A DNA stretch of 64,000 bases from a virus. Where the stretch lies: positions 1-64,000 of IMG/VR virus record IMGVR_UViG_3300042535_000023; one strand, written 5' to 3'. Made by a program: the position numbers and the translations under genes. The notes beneath the pieces are model-generated. The model had not been told where the DNA came from. It saw nothing but the letters and a program-made list of their open reading frames with translations, and searched no databases. The number at the start of each line of letters is the position of its first letter. Position 1 is the first letter of the stretch. Below are positions 40,616-49,703 of this stretch, piece after piece.

Positions 40616-41749
40616 TTATCTCTTTGTTAATTTAGTAATCAATGCCCTATGACTTTCTAAATTACCTGAATCAAATACCAACCAATTAGTATCATCTGAA
40701 AATTTAAAATTTAATTTGGCGTCCTTTATAACCGAAATAGTATTGATCATATGAGCACCATTTACGTCGACCGAAAAAGATTTATCATAATTAACTTCGG
40801 AATCACTATCAACCGTGGCCTGATTATTTGAGAATGTAATCTTTTTATCTTGGATTGTCAAGGATAATCTTTTGTTATCGTCTGGATCTAAAAGGTCCCT
40901 GAAAGGTGTAAGGCATTCCATTAACATATCTCTATCCAATTCTATTGAGCCCGAAAAATTTTCAAGAAGTGGTTGGTAGTCTGGGAAGGCACATCCAATA
41001 ACCATGCGCCCATAAACATTCACATTATCAATCTTAACCTCAATCTTGGCCCCCTCGATATTAAAAAATACCTGTGAATTATCTCCAAGTATTTTCCTTA
41101 GTCCCTGGGCAAAATCCATCTTAAATAAGAAACTTCCTACTTTAAGGTTACCCCTATTCTCGACCCTATACTCTGAAAGAGTTACAGCGTTAGAACCAAC
41201 AAAAATTATATGCTTGTCAGTAAATGTAATGCAAGGCCCCTGAAGGTATGTTCGAGTTTCTTTGGGATCAATGGCATAACTAATTTTTTCGATTGCTTCT
41301 TTTAGCAACTGTGAATGCATTATGAAGGTTGTTTTTTCTACAGGAATGGGTCTGTTGATTCCGAAGTTGTCAAAGTGGGTAAGTTTAATTTTACCTTTTG
41401 TTTCTTTACCATTACCATGAACATTACTAACATAAAGAAAGGTGCTGTCTTTAACTTCTTTAAGATGAAATTCTTTGGCGCCTACCGACCCATCATATGG
41501 TGCAAAAGAAGAAACAAAAGAACGCATATCTCCATAAGACACTGTTACATGTCCTGGAACTAAAATTTCTGCCTGGTCTACAGTAATATCTACCCCCATA
41601 GTTCCAAGGTTTGATATAAATATTAACTTATTATCCTCGGTAGACTCGATGTAAACTCTTCCTGATGACTCCTCTGTCCCTATCTTGGCCGTGATTCCTA
41701 AAACTTTAACTACTCTTTGAAACTCCATAGTATTCAATTTAAATTCCAT
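40616..41749 (-). CDS. dnaN: DNA polymerase III beta-type sliding clamp
   Basis: A 377-residue sliding clamp from ATG 41747-41749, chosen because AAAGGAGAAAGTATT precedes it (an in-frame ATG upstream lacks this). Length is close to the 366 of E. coli DnaN, and the three-domain repeat pattern is visible: an N-terminal helix EFQRVVKVLGITAK, three similar strand-helix blocks, and C-terminal LVFDSGNLESHRALITKLTKR. It tethers the family A polymerase. The promoter at 41804-41832 is directly upstream. Confidence 0.85.
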   Translation of the reverse strand: MEFKLNTMEFQRVVKVLGITAKIGTEESSGRVYIESTEDNKLIFISNLGTMGVDITVDQAEILVPGHVTVSYGDMRSFVSSFAPYDGSVGAKEFHLKEVKDSTFLYVSNVHGNGKETKGKIKLTHFDNFGINRPIPVEKTTFIMHSQLLKEAIEKISYAIDPKETRTYLQGPCITFTDKHIIFVGSNAVTLSEYRVENRGNLKVGSFLFKMDFAQGLRKILGDNSQVFFNIEGAKIEVKIDNVNVYGRMVIGCAFPDYQPLLENFSGSIELDRDMLMECLTPFRDLLDPDDNKRLSLTIQDKKITFSNNQATVDSDSEVNYDKSFSVDVNGAHMINTISVIKDAKLNFKFSDDTNWLVFDSGNLESHRALITKLTKR

Positions 41750-41803
41750 AATACTTTCTCCTTTAAACAATTAATAAAAACTATTATTCCTTTTTATTCT
41801 TCC

Positions 41804-41832
41804 TTTATACACTATTTTTTAATTCTTGTCAA
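41804..41832 (-). promoter_or_regulatory. Consensus sigma-70 promoter for the replication operon
   Basis: TTGACA (41827-41832), 17-base spacer, TATAAA (41804-41809) on the minus strand, in the short gap between the tail-protein stop (41839) and dnaN. It is the clearest intergenic promoter of the window. Confidence 0.88.
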
Positions 41833-41838
41833 GGTATT

Positions 41839-44800
41839 TTAACCGAAGATTAATAAATTATCTCTTGTTGAATAGTTGGTTGCTTTAGTCCAAGCACCTG
41901 ACCTTTGAATATTTGATATACGTGTCTCATCTAAATATCCCTTATAAGTATATCCTGTTCTAATATCTAAACCACTAAATATAATAGAAGTTCCACTTGC
42001 TACGGTAAAACCTGAAACGGAGAATTGATCATGAAGGGCCCCATTCTTATATGTCTTTGCAACACTTCCATCATAGTTAATACTAACATGTGCCAGCTCT
42101 AACTCTTGAATAGTAAATGTGGTTTCTGGAGTTAGCCCCGATATTGTTTTTGTGCTGGACGCTCCGTGCCAATTATAATGTATAATATACTTTGTTGGTG
42201 TTGCTGAAATCACGTTATTACCCCAAGCCCCATCTCCCTGCAAAGGCTTCATAAATGTTTCTACTGTGCAAGAAGTGAATCCTGGGAAATTATTTACCTG
42301 ACCTTCAGCATAAGATCCATCACAATATAAAGATCCGCCTCCATTAATTATTCCACTAACAAACTCAGGTGTTCCATACACACAAGGTCTATTAGAAGAA
42401 CTCTCAACAAACGATCCATCAAAGTGCCATACCCCTAAATAATTATCATCCCAAACGTCTTGTGCTATAGTAGAGCCACTATCATCTATCAAATTACTAT
42501 CTATGTCTATATTATACCACAAATAAATTTCGGTGTCAACAGAAGAACTTATAAAAGGCACCTTTACCCACATATGGGCTGAACCTAAAGTATGGTTCCA
42601 ATAAGAAATTTCAGCAGGGCAGGTTACTTGAGAACCAAAAGCATTAGCTATAAATCTTATTTTCTTCCTATTATCATAACTTTCTCCTGATCCATCAGAA
42701 AGAATTTCAAACAAAGAAGTAGAATCATAGTCACTACTTCCTGAAGTTAGCCCTATATTAACAAGTATTGGAAAATTTGTCAAGTCAGAATCTATCTTAG
42801 TATGATCTATCCTTATTCTAATACTATTTCCTTCATTAAATTCCCCATATGTGCCCACTATAACGGATCCTATGTCTTCTGTCAACTTATTTCTTTCACC
42901 AGTTATATATGAAATCAATTCATGTTGATAATTTGATCTTGAAGTTACATCCATTCTGCTTGGTAAATCTCTGAAACCTTTATATTTATAACCAACACTT
43001 AAAACTCTAGCACTTATATCTTTGTAACCACCCACCGCATTTATTAATGACTCTAAATTATATTTTCTTAAAATACTAACACGATCTATGACATCCCTCA
43101 TAGCTTCATCTATTGTAGAATAATCTCTTAAATCAAATATATATTTTTTCTTTACTTGTGCTCTATCTATTGTATTATCAGTTACTTTTTTAAATCCTTC
43201 TATTCTTATAGACCATTTAGAATTCCTATCTGCTTTATACACTTTTTCTTCGCCCGAAAAAAAGTAATATTGATCTACTGCTTCTCTAAAAGCAAACTCG
43301 ACCTCCCTTTGCCAGAAAGGTTCACCAGGAATAACATTTACAACTATATCTCTAGACTTAACTTCATCAAATCTATCTTTCATTGTATATGAAAGATTAA
43401 TAGTAGCTATTATACTAGCCCCTAAATCCATATACAAAGGCTGCCCATAAATATAGGAGTAAAAATCAAAGGTGTTTTGTCGTTTATAACGAACGGTAAA
43501 GTAATTGTAAGTGTAACTCGGCTGTCTAACACTAAATGACAATGGTATCCTTGTAACTTCTCTTCTATTATACCTTATTGTTATAGAATCTTCAACTAAA
43601 TATTGTTCAGAATTAATATATGATTTAATATCAAACATATTATCAACTATGCTCGAATAAATATAACCCCTCAAATCAAATTTAACTTTTGGATTTATAT
43701 AGGCATTTAAATCTTTATACCCAGAGCCAAAACACGCGGCGTTTATTACACCTTTTATATCTATATGAGACAGCAAAGCAATATTTATAAAGTTTTTTAC
43801 TAAAGTTATTTTTGGAACCAGCTGAGATGGTATATTTATTAACTTACCAACTGAAAAGATATAAGCCCCTAAATTAAAGGGCTCTATAGTTTCAATATAT
43901 GAGTTTATATTTTGTTCGCCATAACTTGTCACATAACCAGGTAAATCTAAAGATACCTTAAGCCCAAGCATACATTTTAAATATGCTTTTAAATCCACAG
44001 GCTGAACCACATTAATATAAGCCCTAATATCATTAGCTCCATACTCAGCTAACATATAGGCAGGTAAATCAAATATGTGCCAAACATCAATACTACTTGA
44101 TATATCTACAGGTCTTACAGCTTGTAAATAAGCACCCAAATCCTTAGGCGGGGCTTTAATTCCTAATTTACCCCACAAAAGAAATGAATTATAAATATGA
44201 GGAACAATACCTGGTAAATCATACTCCGCCCAACCATGTAAAAAAGCGGCCACATTTTTTATAACATTACGAGCATACACCCGCATTATATGGTTTATAT
44301 CTATAGATAATCTAAAATTAACTTTTAAATAATTTGGTATATTATGAGTGGCAGGAGTCCAACCGCGTATGGCTACTTTTAAATTCTTTTGATTTAATCT
44401 ATGCCAAGGTCTTATAGTTTGAAAATAATCATATTGTTCTGGATAAGTAGGTTTTAAATACTCTGCTACATCTTTTTCTAATCTAAAATTAGGTTTTAAA
44501 TAGTTTGGTATATCACGCTGTCCTGGTTTCCAACCTCTAATAGTATTAAAAATATCCTTACTATTATCACGGGAATAACCTCTAATAAGATTAGAAACAT
44601 TATATTGGTCTTTGCCCCACATTCTTATGGTTGAAAATACATCTTTAATATTACCAACAGAATACATTTTAATTACTGAGTTAACATCCAAAAAGGAATT
44701 AATAGCTGGTTTTATGTAATGTATTAAATCTACTGTATCTTTTATTGTGGGTTTAACATAATTTTTTAAATCTTTAATATACCATTTACCGTTAATAGTT

Positions 44801-45288
44801 CCACGCAAATCAAAATGAGGTGGATTTACCTTTAAATAGCCACCTATATCCCTTATACCACCATATCTACAAGGTAATTTTAAAGTTTTTGGTCCTCTAC
44901 TATCATAACCTACTATAATTGTAGGACAATCTTTTAAATAAGTATAATCACTGTTCTGATAAATACCCATAGCAGTCATAATTGAAGATATGTCTAAAAC
45001 TTCTTTAAACACGCCACGAATTGTATTTTTTATATTTATGTAAAATGGAGAATATAGATAGGCATTTAAATCATAAGAACTTTTAAACTTTATACCGGTA
45101 ATATCTGAAGATACATTTTCTTGGCCGGGAGCAAAAACCTTAATTATAGAATTAAGATTAACGGTCCCCTCACTAACAACCCCATAAGAAAATTTAAATT
45201 GAAGATCATCGTTTGAAGGAGGAGTATAACCTACATCCGAAAACTTAAAAAAGAGGTTATTTGAATTTGGTGGATTATAATCTGCCAA
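41839..45288 (-). CDS. Giant tail/adhesion protein: degenerate repeats, DUF2341-like and LamG-like domains
   Basis: A 1149-residue protein. Residues about 50-620 consist of a long run of short degenerate repeats built on (D/N)-(L/I)-x-x-(Y/I)-(L/I) (for example DLGAYL, DIRAYI, DLKAYLK, DLPGYV, INSYIE). After a beta-rich middle region, residues about 835-960 resemble DUF2341 (IRIRIDHTKIDSDLTNFPIL, EIYLWYN), and 965-1149 a LamG/concanavalin-like domain (GVWHFDGSFVE, CTVETFMKPL, DETRISNIQRSGAWTKATNY). LamG and DUF2341 pairs occur on phage and bacterial surface-binding proteins. No signal peptide, so probably part of the virion tail. A host-recognition function is inference. Confidence 0.8.
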   Translation of the reverse strand: MADYNPPNSNNLFFKFSDVGYTPPSNDDLQFKFSYGVVSEGTVNLNSIIKVFAPGQENVSSDITGIKFKSSYDLNAYLYSPFYINIKNTIRGVFKEVLDISSIMTAMGIYQNSDYTYLKDCPTIIVGYDSRGPKTLKLPCRYGGIRDIGGYLKVNPPHFDLRGTINGKWYIKDLKNYVKPTIKDTVDLIHYIKPAINSFLDVNSVIKMYSVGNIKDVFSTIRMWGKDQYNVSNLIRGYSRDNSKDIFNTIRGWKPGQRDIPNYLKPNFRLEKDVAEYLKPTYPEQYDYFQTIRPWHRLNQKNLKVAIRGWTPATHNIPNYLKVNFRLSIDINHIMRVYARNVIKNVAAFLHGWAEYDLPGIVPHIYNSFLLWGKLGIKAPPKDLGAYLQAVRPVDISSSIDVWHIFDLPAYMLAEYGANDIRAYINVVQPVDLKAYLKCMLGLKVSLDLPGYVTSYGEQNINSYIETIEPFNLGAYIFSVGKLINIPSQLVPKITLVKNFINIALLSHIDIKGVINAACFGSGYKDLNAYINPKVKFDLRGYIYSSIVDNMFDIKSYINSEQYLVEDSITIRYNRREVTRIPLSFSVRQPSYTYNYFTVRYKRQNTFDFYSYIYGQPLYMDLGASIIATINLSYTMKDRFDEVKSRDIVVNVIPGEPFWQREVEFAFREAVDQYYFFSGEEKVYKADRNSKWSIRIEGFKKVTDNTIDRAQVKKKYIFDLRDYSTIDEAMRDVIDRVSILRKYNLESLINAVGGYKDISARVLSVGYKYKGFRDLPSRMDVTSRSNYQHELISYITGERNKLTEDIGSVIVGTYGEFNEGNSIRIRIDHTKIDSDLTNFPILVNIGLTSGSSDYDSTSLFEILSDGSGESYDNRKKIRFIANAFGSQVTCPAEISYWNHTLGSAHMWVKVPFISSSVDTEIYLWYNIDIDSNLIDDSGSTIAQDVWDDNYLGVWHFDGSFVESSSNRPCVYGTPEFVSGIINGGGSLYCDGSYAEGQVNNFPGFTSCTVETFMKPLQGDGAWGNNVISATPTKYIIHYNWHGASSTKTISGLTPETTFTIQELELAHVSINYDGSVAKTYKNGALHDQFSVSGFTVASGTSIIFSGLDIRTGYTYKGYLDETRISNIQRSGAWTKATNYSTRDNLLIFG
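42857..42885 (-). promoter_or_regulatory. Possible promoter inside the tail gene
   Basis: TTGACA (42880-42885), 17-base spacer, TATAGT (42857-42862) on the minus strand. No gene start is close (about 1.1 kb to dnaN), so its use is less sure than its fit. Confidence 0.45.
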
Positions 45289-45301
45289 AACTTAAACCTC
45301 C

Positions 45302-45601
45302 TTAAAATATTACGTTTATGTCTACAACATTCGAACTATCCAAAGTTTCTTGAGCTCTTCCTGCCTGAGTTGTTGAATAAAAATCATACAAAGATCTGGT
45401 AGAACTATTTATTACACTAACTGTTCCTGATGAGGCTAAATAAAAATTACCTTTATTTATTCCAGCTGATGGATCCGCCCAAATAGAAGTAAGATTAGAA
45501 GAACCTTTCAGTATAAAACCATAAAAAGTTCCTATAGGAGCAAAATCAAAGTCTAAATTATAAACCTCTATGGGGTCATCAAAGTTAAAATCTGTGGCCA
45601 T
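45302..45601 (-). CDS. Small virion-associated protein (probable)
   Basis: A 99-residue, beta-rich protein without cysteines (FDFAPIGTFYGFILKGSSN). It lies between large tail-type genes and is transcribed with them. No family recognised. It could be a small tail or fibre-associated subunit. Confidence 0.65.
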   Translation of the reverse strand: MATDFNFDDPIEVYNLDFDFAPIGTFYGFILKGSSNLTSIWADPSAGINKGNFYLASSGTVSVINSSTRSLYDFYSTTQAGRAQETLDSSNVVDINVIF

Positions 45602-45610
45602 AATTAGCTC

Positions 45611-46234
45611 CTAAGAAGTTTCTGGTATAATCCAATCATGAACTATTGTATTAAAGTCTAAATTATTTTCATTAAAACAAACAATATAATAAGGAGTTGT
45701 TAGACTCACAGAAGTCTCAAAAGTATAATGTCCAGTAACATCGCTCCACGTTTCACTTAATAACTTTCCGGTATCTCTATGATAAAGACGTAACATTCTG
45801 GAAACTGGATTTATGCCCTTTTTTGTTACATGCCCTGTCACAAAACCCCTTTGCTCCATTTGCCAATCACCATGCATTAATAAATTTTCTTGCATGGTGG
45901 AGCCAAAAAAAGAAACTTGTGGTCTATTATTTATAGTAAAAGTAGGTGTATTTTTTATACCATTACCAGTCAATCTGCCTTGCTGTGGATCTAACTTATA
46001 AATAGAAGATATAACCTGTGGGGGTTTAATATTAATATCATCTGTTGATGATAAATCTACCACACCATAATAAACACTGTTATCTCTTATTATGGGGGAC
46101 ATAACATGAATATCATCTACAAAGGTCTCTATGGTAAGGTATAACTTATTATCTCTTAACACGGGCGACGTGATGTGTATATCATCCGCAGTATTTGAAG
46201 GTATTCCGACAACTACATTTCCAAGATCTGCCAT
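45611..46234 (-). CDS. Tail protein with short repeats and carboxypeptidase-regulatory-like domain
   Basis: A 207-residue protein. The N-terminal 70 residues contain three copies of a DDI(H/N)(I/V)-x-x-P pattern (DDIHITSPVLRDNKLY, DDIHVMSPIIRDNSVY, DDINIKPP). The C-terminal part (SRMLRLYHRDTGKLLSETWS, GHYTFET, YYIVCF) is a small beta-sandwich like that seen at the ends of many phage tail proteins and related to carboxypeptidase regulatory domains. A very similar module ends the 1717-residue protein (49703-54856). It is probably a structural or tail-tip protein. Confidence 0.72.
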   Translation of the reverse strand: MADLGNVVVGIPSNTADDIHITSPVLRDNKLYLTIETFVDDIHVMSPIIRDNSVYYGVVDLSSTDDINIKPPQVISSIYKLDPQQGRLTGNGIKNTPTFTINNRPQVSFFGSTMQENLLMHGDWQMEQRGFVTGHVTKKGINPVSRMLRLYHRDTGKLLSETWSDVTGHYTFETSVSLTTPYYIVCFNENNLDFNTIVHDWIIPETS

Positions 46235-46242
46235 AGATTATC

Positions 46243-47148
46243 CTATACTATCGGTGTATACCAATCACCGGTTATTTGAAAACATAAATTACCAGTATAA
46301 ATAGGACACATATAAAAAGTATTTCCTGATAATGCCCCTGATCCTTCAAAAGACATAGGATTACGAAATTGAGTAGTTCCTGCTATTATAGGATCAAATA
46401 ACCCAGGTAGGTATCCCAAAAAAGTATAATCATGCATAAGTTTAATTCTATCTATATGCATGGCCCCTGTTAATCTATCGGGATATACTAAATAACCATG
46501 TGATCCTATAGTTGCTCCATCTCCAGTTGTTCTAAAAACACACTGAGTAGAAGGAACAAGTAGATGATTCCAAGCTCTTCTTATATATTTACCGCCGCTG
46601 GTAAATTGTTGGCCTTGTATCTGGGAATTCCAACCATTAGTTGAGTGTTGTTGTGTTACTAAAAGTGTGTTGTAAGGAAAATCGGCCGAAGTGCATAAAT
46701 AATCTCCAAAAAACTGCATATTTCTGTAATCCATATAAGTGGTTGGGTAAGAAGCATAAGAAACACCACTTATAAAATAAAAACTTCTATCCGTAGCATA
46801 AATTTCCCAAGTATTATCTGATGTGACGCTGGTAGCTTTCCAAAACCGACTGTAAATATAACTCTCAGTAACGAAAGGCTCCGTGCCTGTATTTATATCA
46901 GACATTGTAGCGTAGGCATTAACAGACGTATAAGTTTGGGTATCATCTACTCTCAAATAACACCTTCTTCCCGCCGGAGCTCTATATACAGCCAGATTAG
47001 TTCCAGCAAATACTTTTGACCAACCAGCTGAAGGCTTTGAACCATAACCATTAACTAAACAAGCGTCCAAAACTTTTATAAGTTCGCCGGCCACATTACT
47101 CTGAGTTGGAGCTGATGTATCACTCCATCTATAAACAAATACACTCAT
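46243..47148 (-). CDS. Tail-type paralogue 1 of three
   Basis: A 301-residue protein, the third in transcription order of three tandem paralogues. Shared landmarks are a ...APT/Q..N start, (L/V)DACLVNGYGSKPSAGWS, a YLRVDD strand, the NAYATMSDINTGTEPF block, ATDRSFYFI, FGDY, and a C-terminal (L/M)PGL(F/Y)(D/E)PI segment. The C-terminal parts are beta-rich. Likely a virion adhesin or tail-tip subunit. The trio probably arose by duplication. Confidence 0.75.
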   Translation of the reverse strand: MSVFVYRWSDTSAPTQSNVAGELIKVLDACLVNGYGSKPSAGWSKVFAGTNLAVYRAPAGRRCYLRVDDTQTYTSVNAYATMSDINTGTEPFVTESYIYSRFWKATSVTSDNTWEIYATDRSFYFISGVSYASYPTTYMDYRNMQFFGDYLCTSADFPYNTLLVTQQHSTNGWNSQIQGQQFTSGGKYIRRAWNHLLVPSTQCVFRTTGDGATIGSHGYLVYPDRLTGAMHIDRIKLMHDYTFLGYLPGLFDPIIAGTTQFRNPMSFEGSGALSGNTFYMCPIYTGNLCFQITGDWYTPIV

Positions 47149-48759
47149 AATTTTCTCCTAAATTTAATACCAACTGGTGCTGGTATTTATAAAAACCTGC
47201 GCGTTCATTAAAGGAATAACACTCATAACAGTTCCTGACATAGTAACATCCCCATCAACTGTAAATGTATCCATATTTGTATAAGGCTGTCTATGCAATG
47301 GCTCATAAAGTCCTGGCATATCTCCCATATAAGCACCATTGGCCACTAATCTTACTTTATCCATTAATAATTCACCAGTGGCTGGGTTTGGAAAAGTTAT
47401 TGCATTATAATAACCAAGGTTAGTTTTACCAAAATTAAAATAAGCTATGGCTCTATTACCATTACCCTTTAGATAGTCCCAATAACGCCAACAACGTTTT
47501 CCATTAGTATCATAATTAATAGAATTTATATTATAGCCAGCTGAAGCCCTACTAGCATCACCTGTAATACCGTGAGTAAGCATAGTATTATATGGAAACT
47601 CTGTGTCTCTACATTTATAGTCCCCGAAAAAATTTAAAACTCTACTTGTGTAAGAAGCATTACTACACATAACAATATAAAAACTTCTATCTGAAGCATA
47701 AACCTCCCATCTTGCGGTTACACCAGAAACAGTAGAGTCAACCTTCCACCAAACTCTACTTGTGTCATTCCAATCGCTGAAGGGCTCCTCACCTGTGTTT
47801 ATATCAGACATTGTAGCGTAGGCCTGAACTTGAGCAAACCTGTAATCGCCGGCCGAAATCGGAGCATTATCATCAATATATAAATAACAGCCCCTAGAAC
47901 CAGAGAGAGTTGACCTAAATACGGCTTTGCCGGAGCCTACATCCTCATAAGGACATTGCCAGCCAGCACCTGAAATGGTAACTCCAGAAGAAGTGGTCCA
48001 TCCATCCACTAAACACTTTTTTAACACAGTATTTAAAGACCCTTTAGTGTAGTCCAATAAAGGGGCGCCTTGATCCAAATATGTATATTTATGAATTAAA
48101 CTCATCTATGTCTCCTATGTCCAAGGGCCTGTAAGATCTATAACACACATACTATTATAGCAAGGTAAACAATATAAATTTCTTCCTGATAGACTACCTG
48201 AACCAGAAAAAGTTACTGGATATGAAACTGCTGATGATGGGCTATGTATGATGTCGTATAGTCCTGGCATTTTTCCAATTAAACTTGAATTCTGCACCAT
48301 ATTGACAGGCTCTATTACCATGTCCCCCAAAATAGGATCAGGAAAAACTGATAAAGCAGTATGTAGCCCAAGGTAACTAGAATTTCCAACCGTCAGGTAA
48401 GTAAATTGCTGACCTGTCTGTAAAATTTCATTCCAACCACGTCTACAGTATTTTCCAGAAGTATTTATAGTCTGAAGATCATAATTATATTCCATATTAT
48501 CTCTATAAGTGCCATTAACACCATGTATTAAAGCTGTATTATAAACAAAGGCAGTATTCCTAGCTACATAATCTCCAAAAAAGAATATAGCTTTATGTGC
48601 GACAACTGTAGCATGACTACCAACATAGTAAAAAGAAGTGTCTGATGCTATAACTTCCCAAGGATTTGCTGCATTGTCTTGACTTTGGCACCAATTAACT
48701 GCAGCAGAGTTTGTAAACGGCTCAGTTCCCGTATTTATATCAGACATTGTAGCGTAGGC
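46892..48759 (-). repeat. Nucleotide-identical block shared by three tandem paralogues
   Basis: The same 26 bases occur at 46892-46917, 47798-47823 and 48734-48759, encoding AYATMSDIN. The flanking protein regions are much less alike. Identity including synonymous positions suggests recent duplication, gene conversion or a constraint on the DNA. Confidence 0.85.
47164..48105 (-). CDS. Tail-type paralogue 2 of three
   Basis: A 313-residue protein paralogous to its neighbours at 46243 and 48115. Shared segments: LKKCLVDGWTTSSGV at the position of LDACLVNGYGSK in the others, CYLYIDDN, VQAYATMSDINTGEEPFSDW, ASDRSFYIV, and FGDYKCRDTEFPYNTMLTHG. It diverges most from the others in the N-terminal 90 residues. 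Probably a subunit of the same virion complex or an alternative form of it. Confidence 0.75.
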   Translation of the reverse strand: MSLIHKYTYLDQGAPLLDYTKGSLNTVLKKCLVDGWTTSSGVTISGAGWQCPYEDVGSGKAVFRSTLSGSRGCYLYIDDNAPISAGDYRFAQVQAYATMSDINTGEEPFSDWNDTSRVWWKVDSTVSGVTARWEVYASDRSFYIVMCSNASYTSRVLNFFGDYKCRDTEFPYNTMLTHGITGDASRASAGYNINSINYDTNGKRCWRYWDYLKGNGNRAIAYFNFGKTNLGYYNAITFPNPATGELLMDKVRLVANGAYMGDMPGLYEPLHRQPYTNMDTFTVDGDVTMSGTVMSVIPLMNAQVFINTSTSWY

Positions 48760-48999
48760 CTGAACCACTGCATATCCAGATGCGTTAGAATTATCTACTC
48801 TTAAATAACATCTATTACCAGAAGGTGGGCGATAAACCCTTAGGTTAGCTCCTGTATATACTATAGACCAACCAGCGGAAGCCTTAGAACCATAGCCATT
48901 AACTAAGCATGCATCTAAAACACTAACTAACTGGCCAGCAGTAAAGTTTGTTATTTGTGGGGCACTTGCATCTGTTGAGCTATATTTTGTTATTGCCAT
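48115..48999 (-). CDS. Tail-type paralogue 3 of three
   Basis: A 294-residue protein, first in transcription order of the trio. It shares LDACLVNGYGSKASAGWS, RCYLRVDN, VVQAYATMSDINTGTEPF, ASDTSFYYV, FGDYVARNTAFVYNTALIHG and MPGLYDIIHSP with the others. No catalytic motif is seen. It is followed closely by the next paralogue, with a common translation signal pattern. Confidence 0.75.
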   Translation of the reverse strand: MAITKYSSTDASAPQITNFTAGQLVSVLDACLVNGYGSKASAGWSIVYTGANLRVYRPPSGNRCYLRVDNSNASGYAVVQAYATMSDINTGTEPFTNSAAVNWCQSQDNAANPWEVIASDTSFYYVGSHATVVAHKAIFFFGDYVARNTAFVYNTALIHGVNGTYRDNMEYNYDLQTINTSGKYCRRGWNEILQTGQQFTYLTVGNSSYLGLHTALSVFPDPILGDMVIEPVNMVQNSSLIGKMPGLYDIIHSPSSAVSYPVTFSGSGSLSGRNLYCLPCYNSMCVIDLTGPWT

Positions 49000-49007
49000 A
49001 AAATCTC

Positions 49008-49703
49008 CTATCTCATATGGTAAATACCTACTCTATTTGTTCCTTCATCAATAACAAAAGCCCCTGATGTGGTAGCTACAAATAGAACATTGTTTATTTT
49101 ATTAAGTGATGTTTTTTCAGTTACATAAATATCATTTATTTTTTCATTCTTTGGTAATTTTGAATCATCCGTTAAATATTTATAAGATGACTCTTCCCAA
49201 TTATTTAATTTATTTGTTTGAACATCTATTTCCCAACCAGCTACACCTGAAATAGTATAGTATAACTCACCATAACTTGTAATATGACACTTTTCGGCCC
49301 GGCCTCCGCCGGTTATAGTAGTAATACTTTTATAACCCTGTGGTATGGCCTCAATTAAAGAAACCCTTGTTCCTGAATTAGAGACTATACCTAAAAAATT
49401 ACCATTAGCATTAACATAATTAACATTATTACTTTCTATATAAGGGGAGGTTAAATAATCTTCTAAACAATTATATAAATTATAAGGAGTAATTACACTA
49501 CCACTAATACAAGTCTTGTTTACCCTTTTTAGCCCGCTGTAAGTAGTTCCAATATAAACATAATCTTTGGCCCCAGTTATTGATACGGTATCCTCTAATG
49601 GTATATAAGCACACAAATCATTAGTATCTACTGTGTATATACTTAACTGACTTGCTGCAGCTGCGTAAATATAATTACTATCTGTATATATTTGTTTTAT
49701 CAT
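49008..49703 (-). CDS. Beta-propeller-like tail protein
   Basis: A 231-residue protein with repeated beta blades: SNYIYAAAASQLSIYTVDTN, KDYVYIGTTYSGLKRVN and NNVLFVATTSGAFVID all have a strand-turn-strand Y-(I/V)-x-x-(A/G)-T pattern typical of propeller blades. No catalytic or metal residues are clear. It overlaps the giant LamG protein by one base and lies in the tail-gene array, so an adhesion or scaffold role is likely. Confidence 0.65.
   Translation of the reverse strand: MIKQIYTDSNYIYAAAASQLSIYTVDTNDLCAYIPLEDTVSITGAKDYVYIGTTYSGLKRVNKTCISGSVITPYNLYNCLEDYLTSPYIESNNVNYVNANGNFLGIVSNSGTRVSLIEAIPQGYKSITTITGGGRAEKCHITSYGELYYTISGVAGWEIDVQTNKLNNWEESSYKYLTDDSKLPKNEKINDIYVTEKTSLNKINNVLFVATTSGAFVIDEGTNRVGIYHMR

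Noticed and set aside
40830-40862. TTGACA with TACATT 17 bases away inside dnaN
   Set aside because: The -10 match is only four of six; not enough to list.
45321-45345. TTCGAA that could be a tRNA T-loop
   Set aside because: No matching T stem, anticodon stem or acceptor stem could be found around it.
46243-48999. Diversity-generating retroelement acting on the paralogous tail genes
   Set aside because: No reverse transcriptase gene or template repeat is visible in the window; the variation pattern is scattered, not limited to AAY codons as far as I can see.
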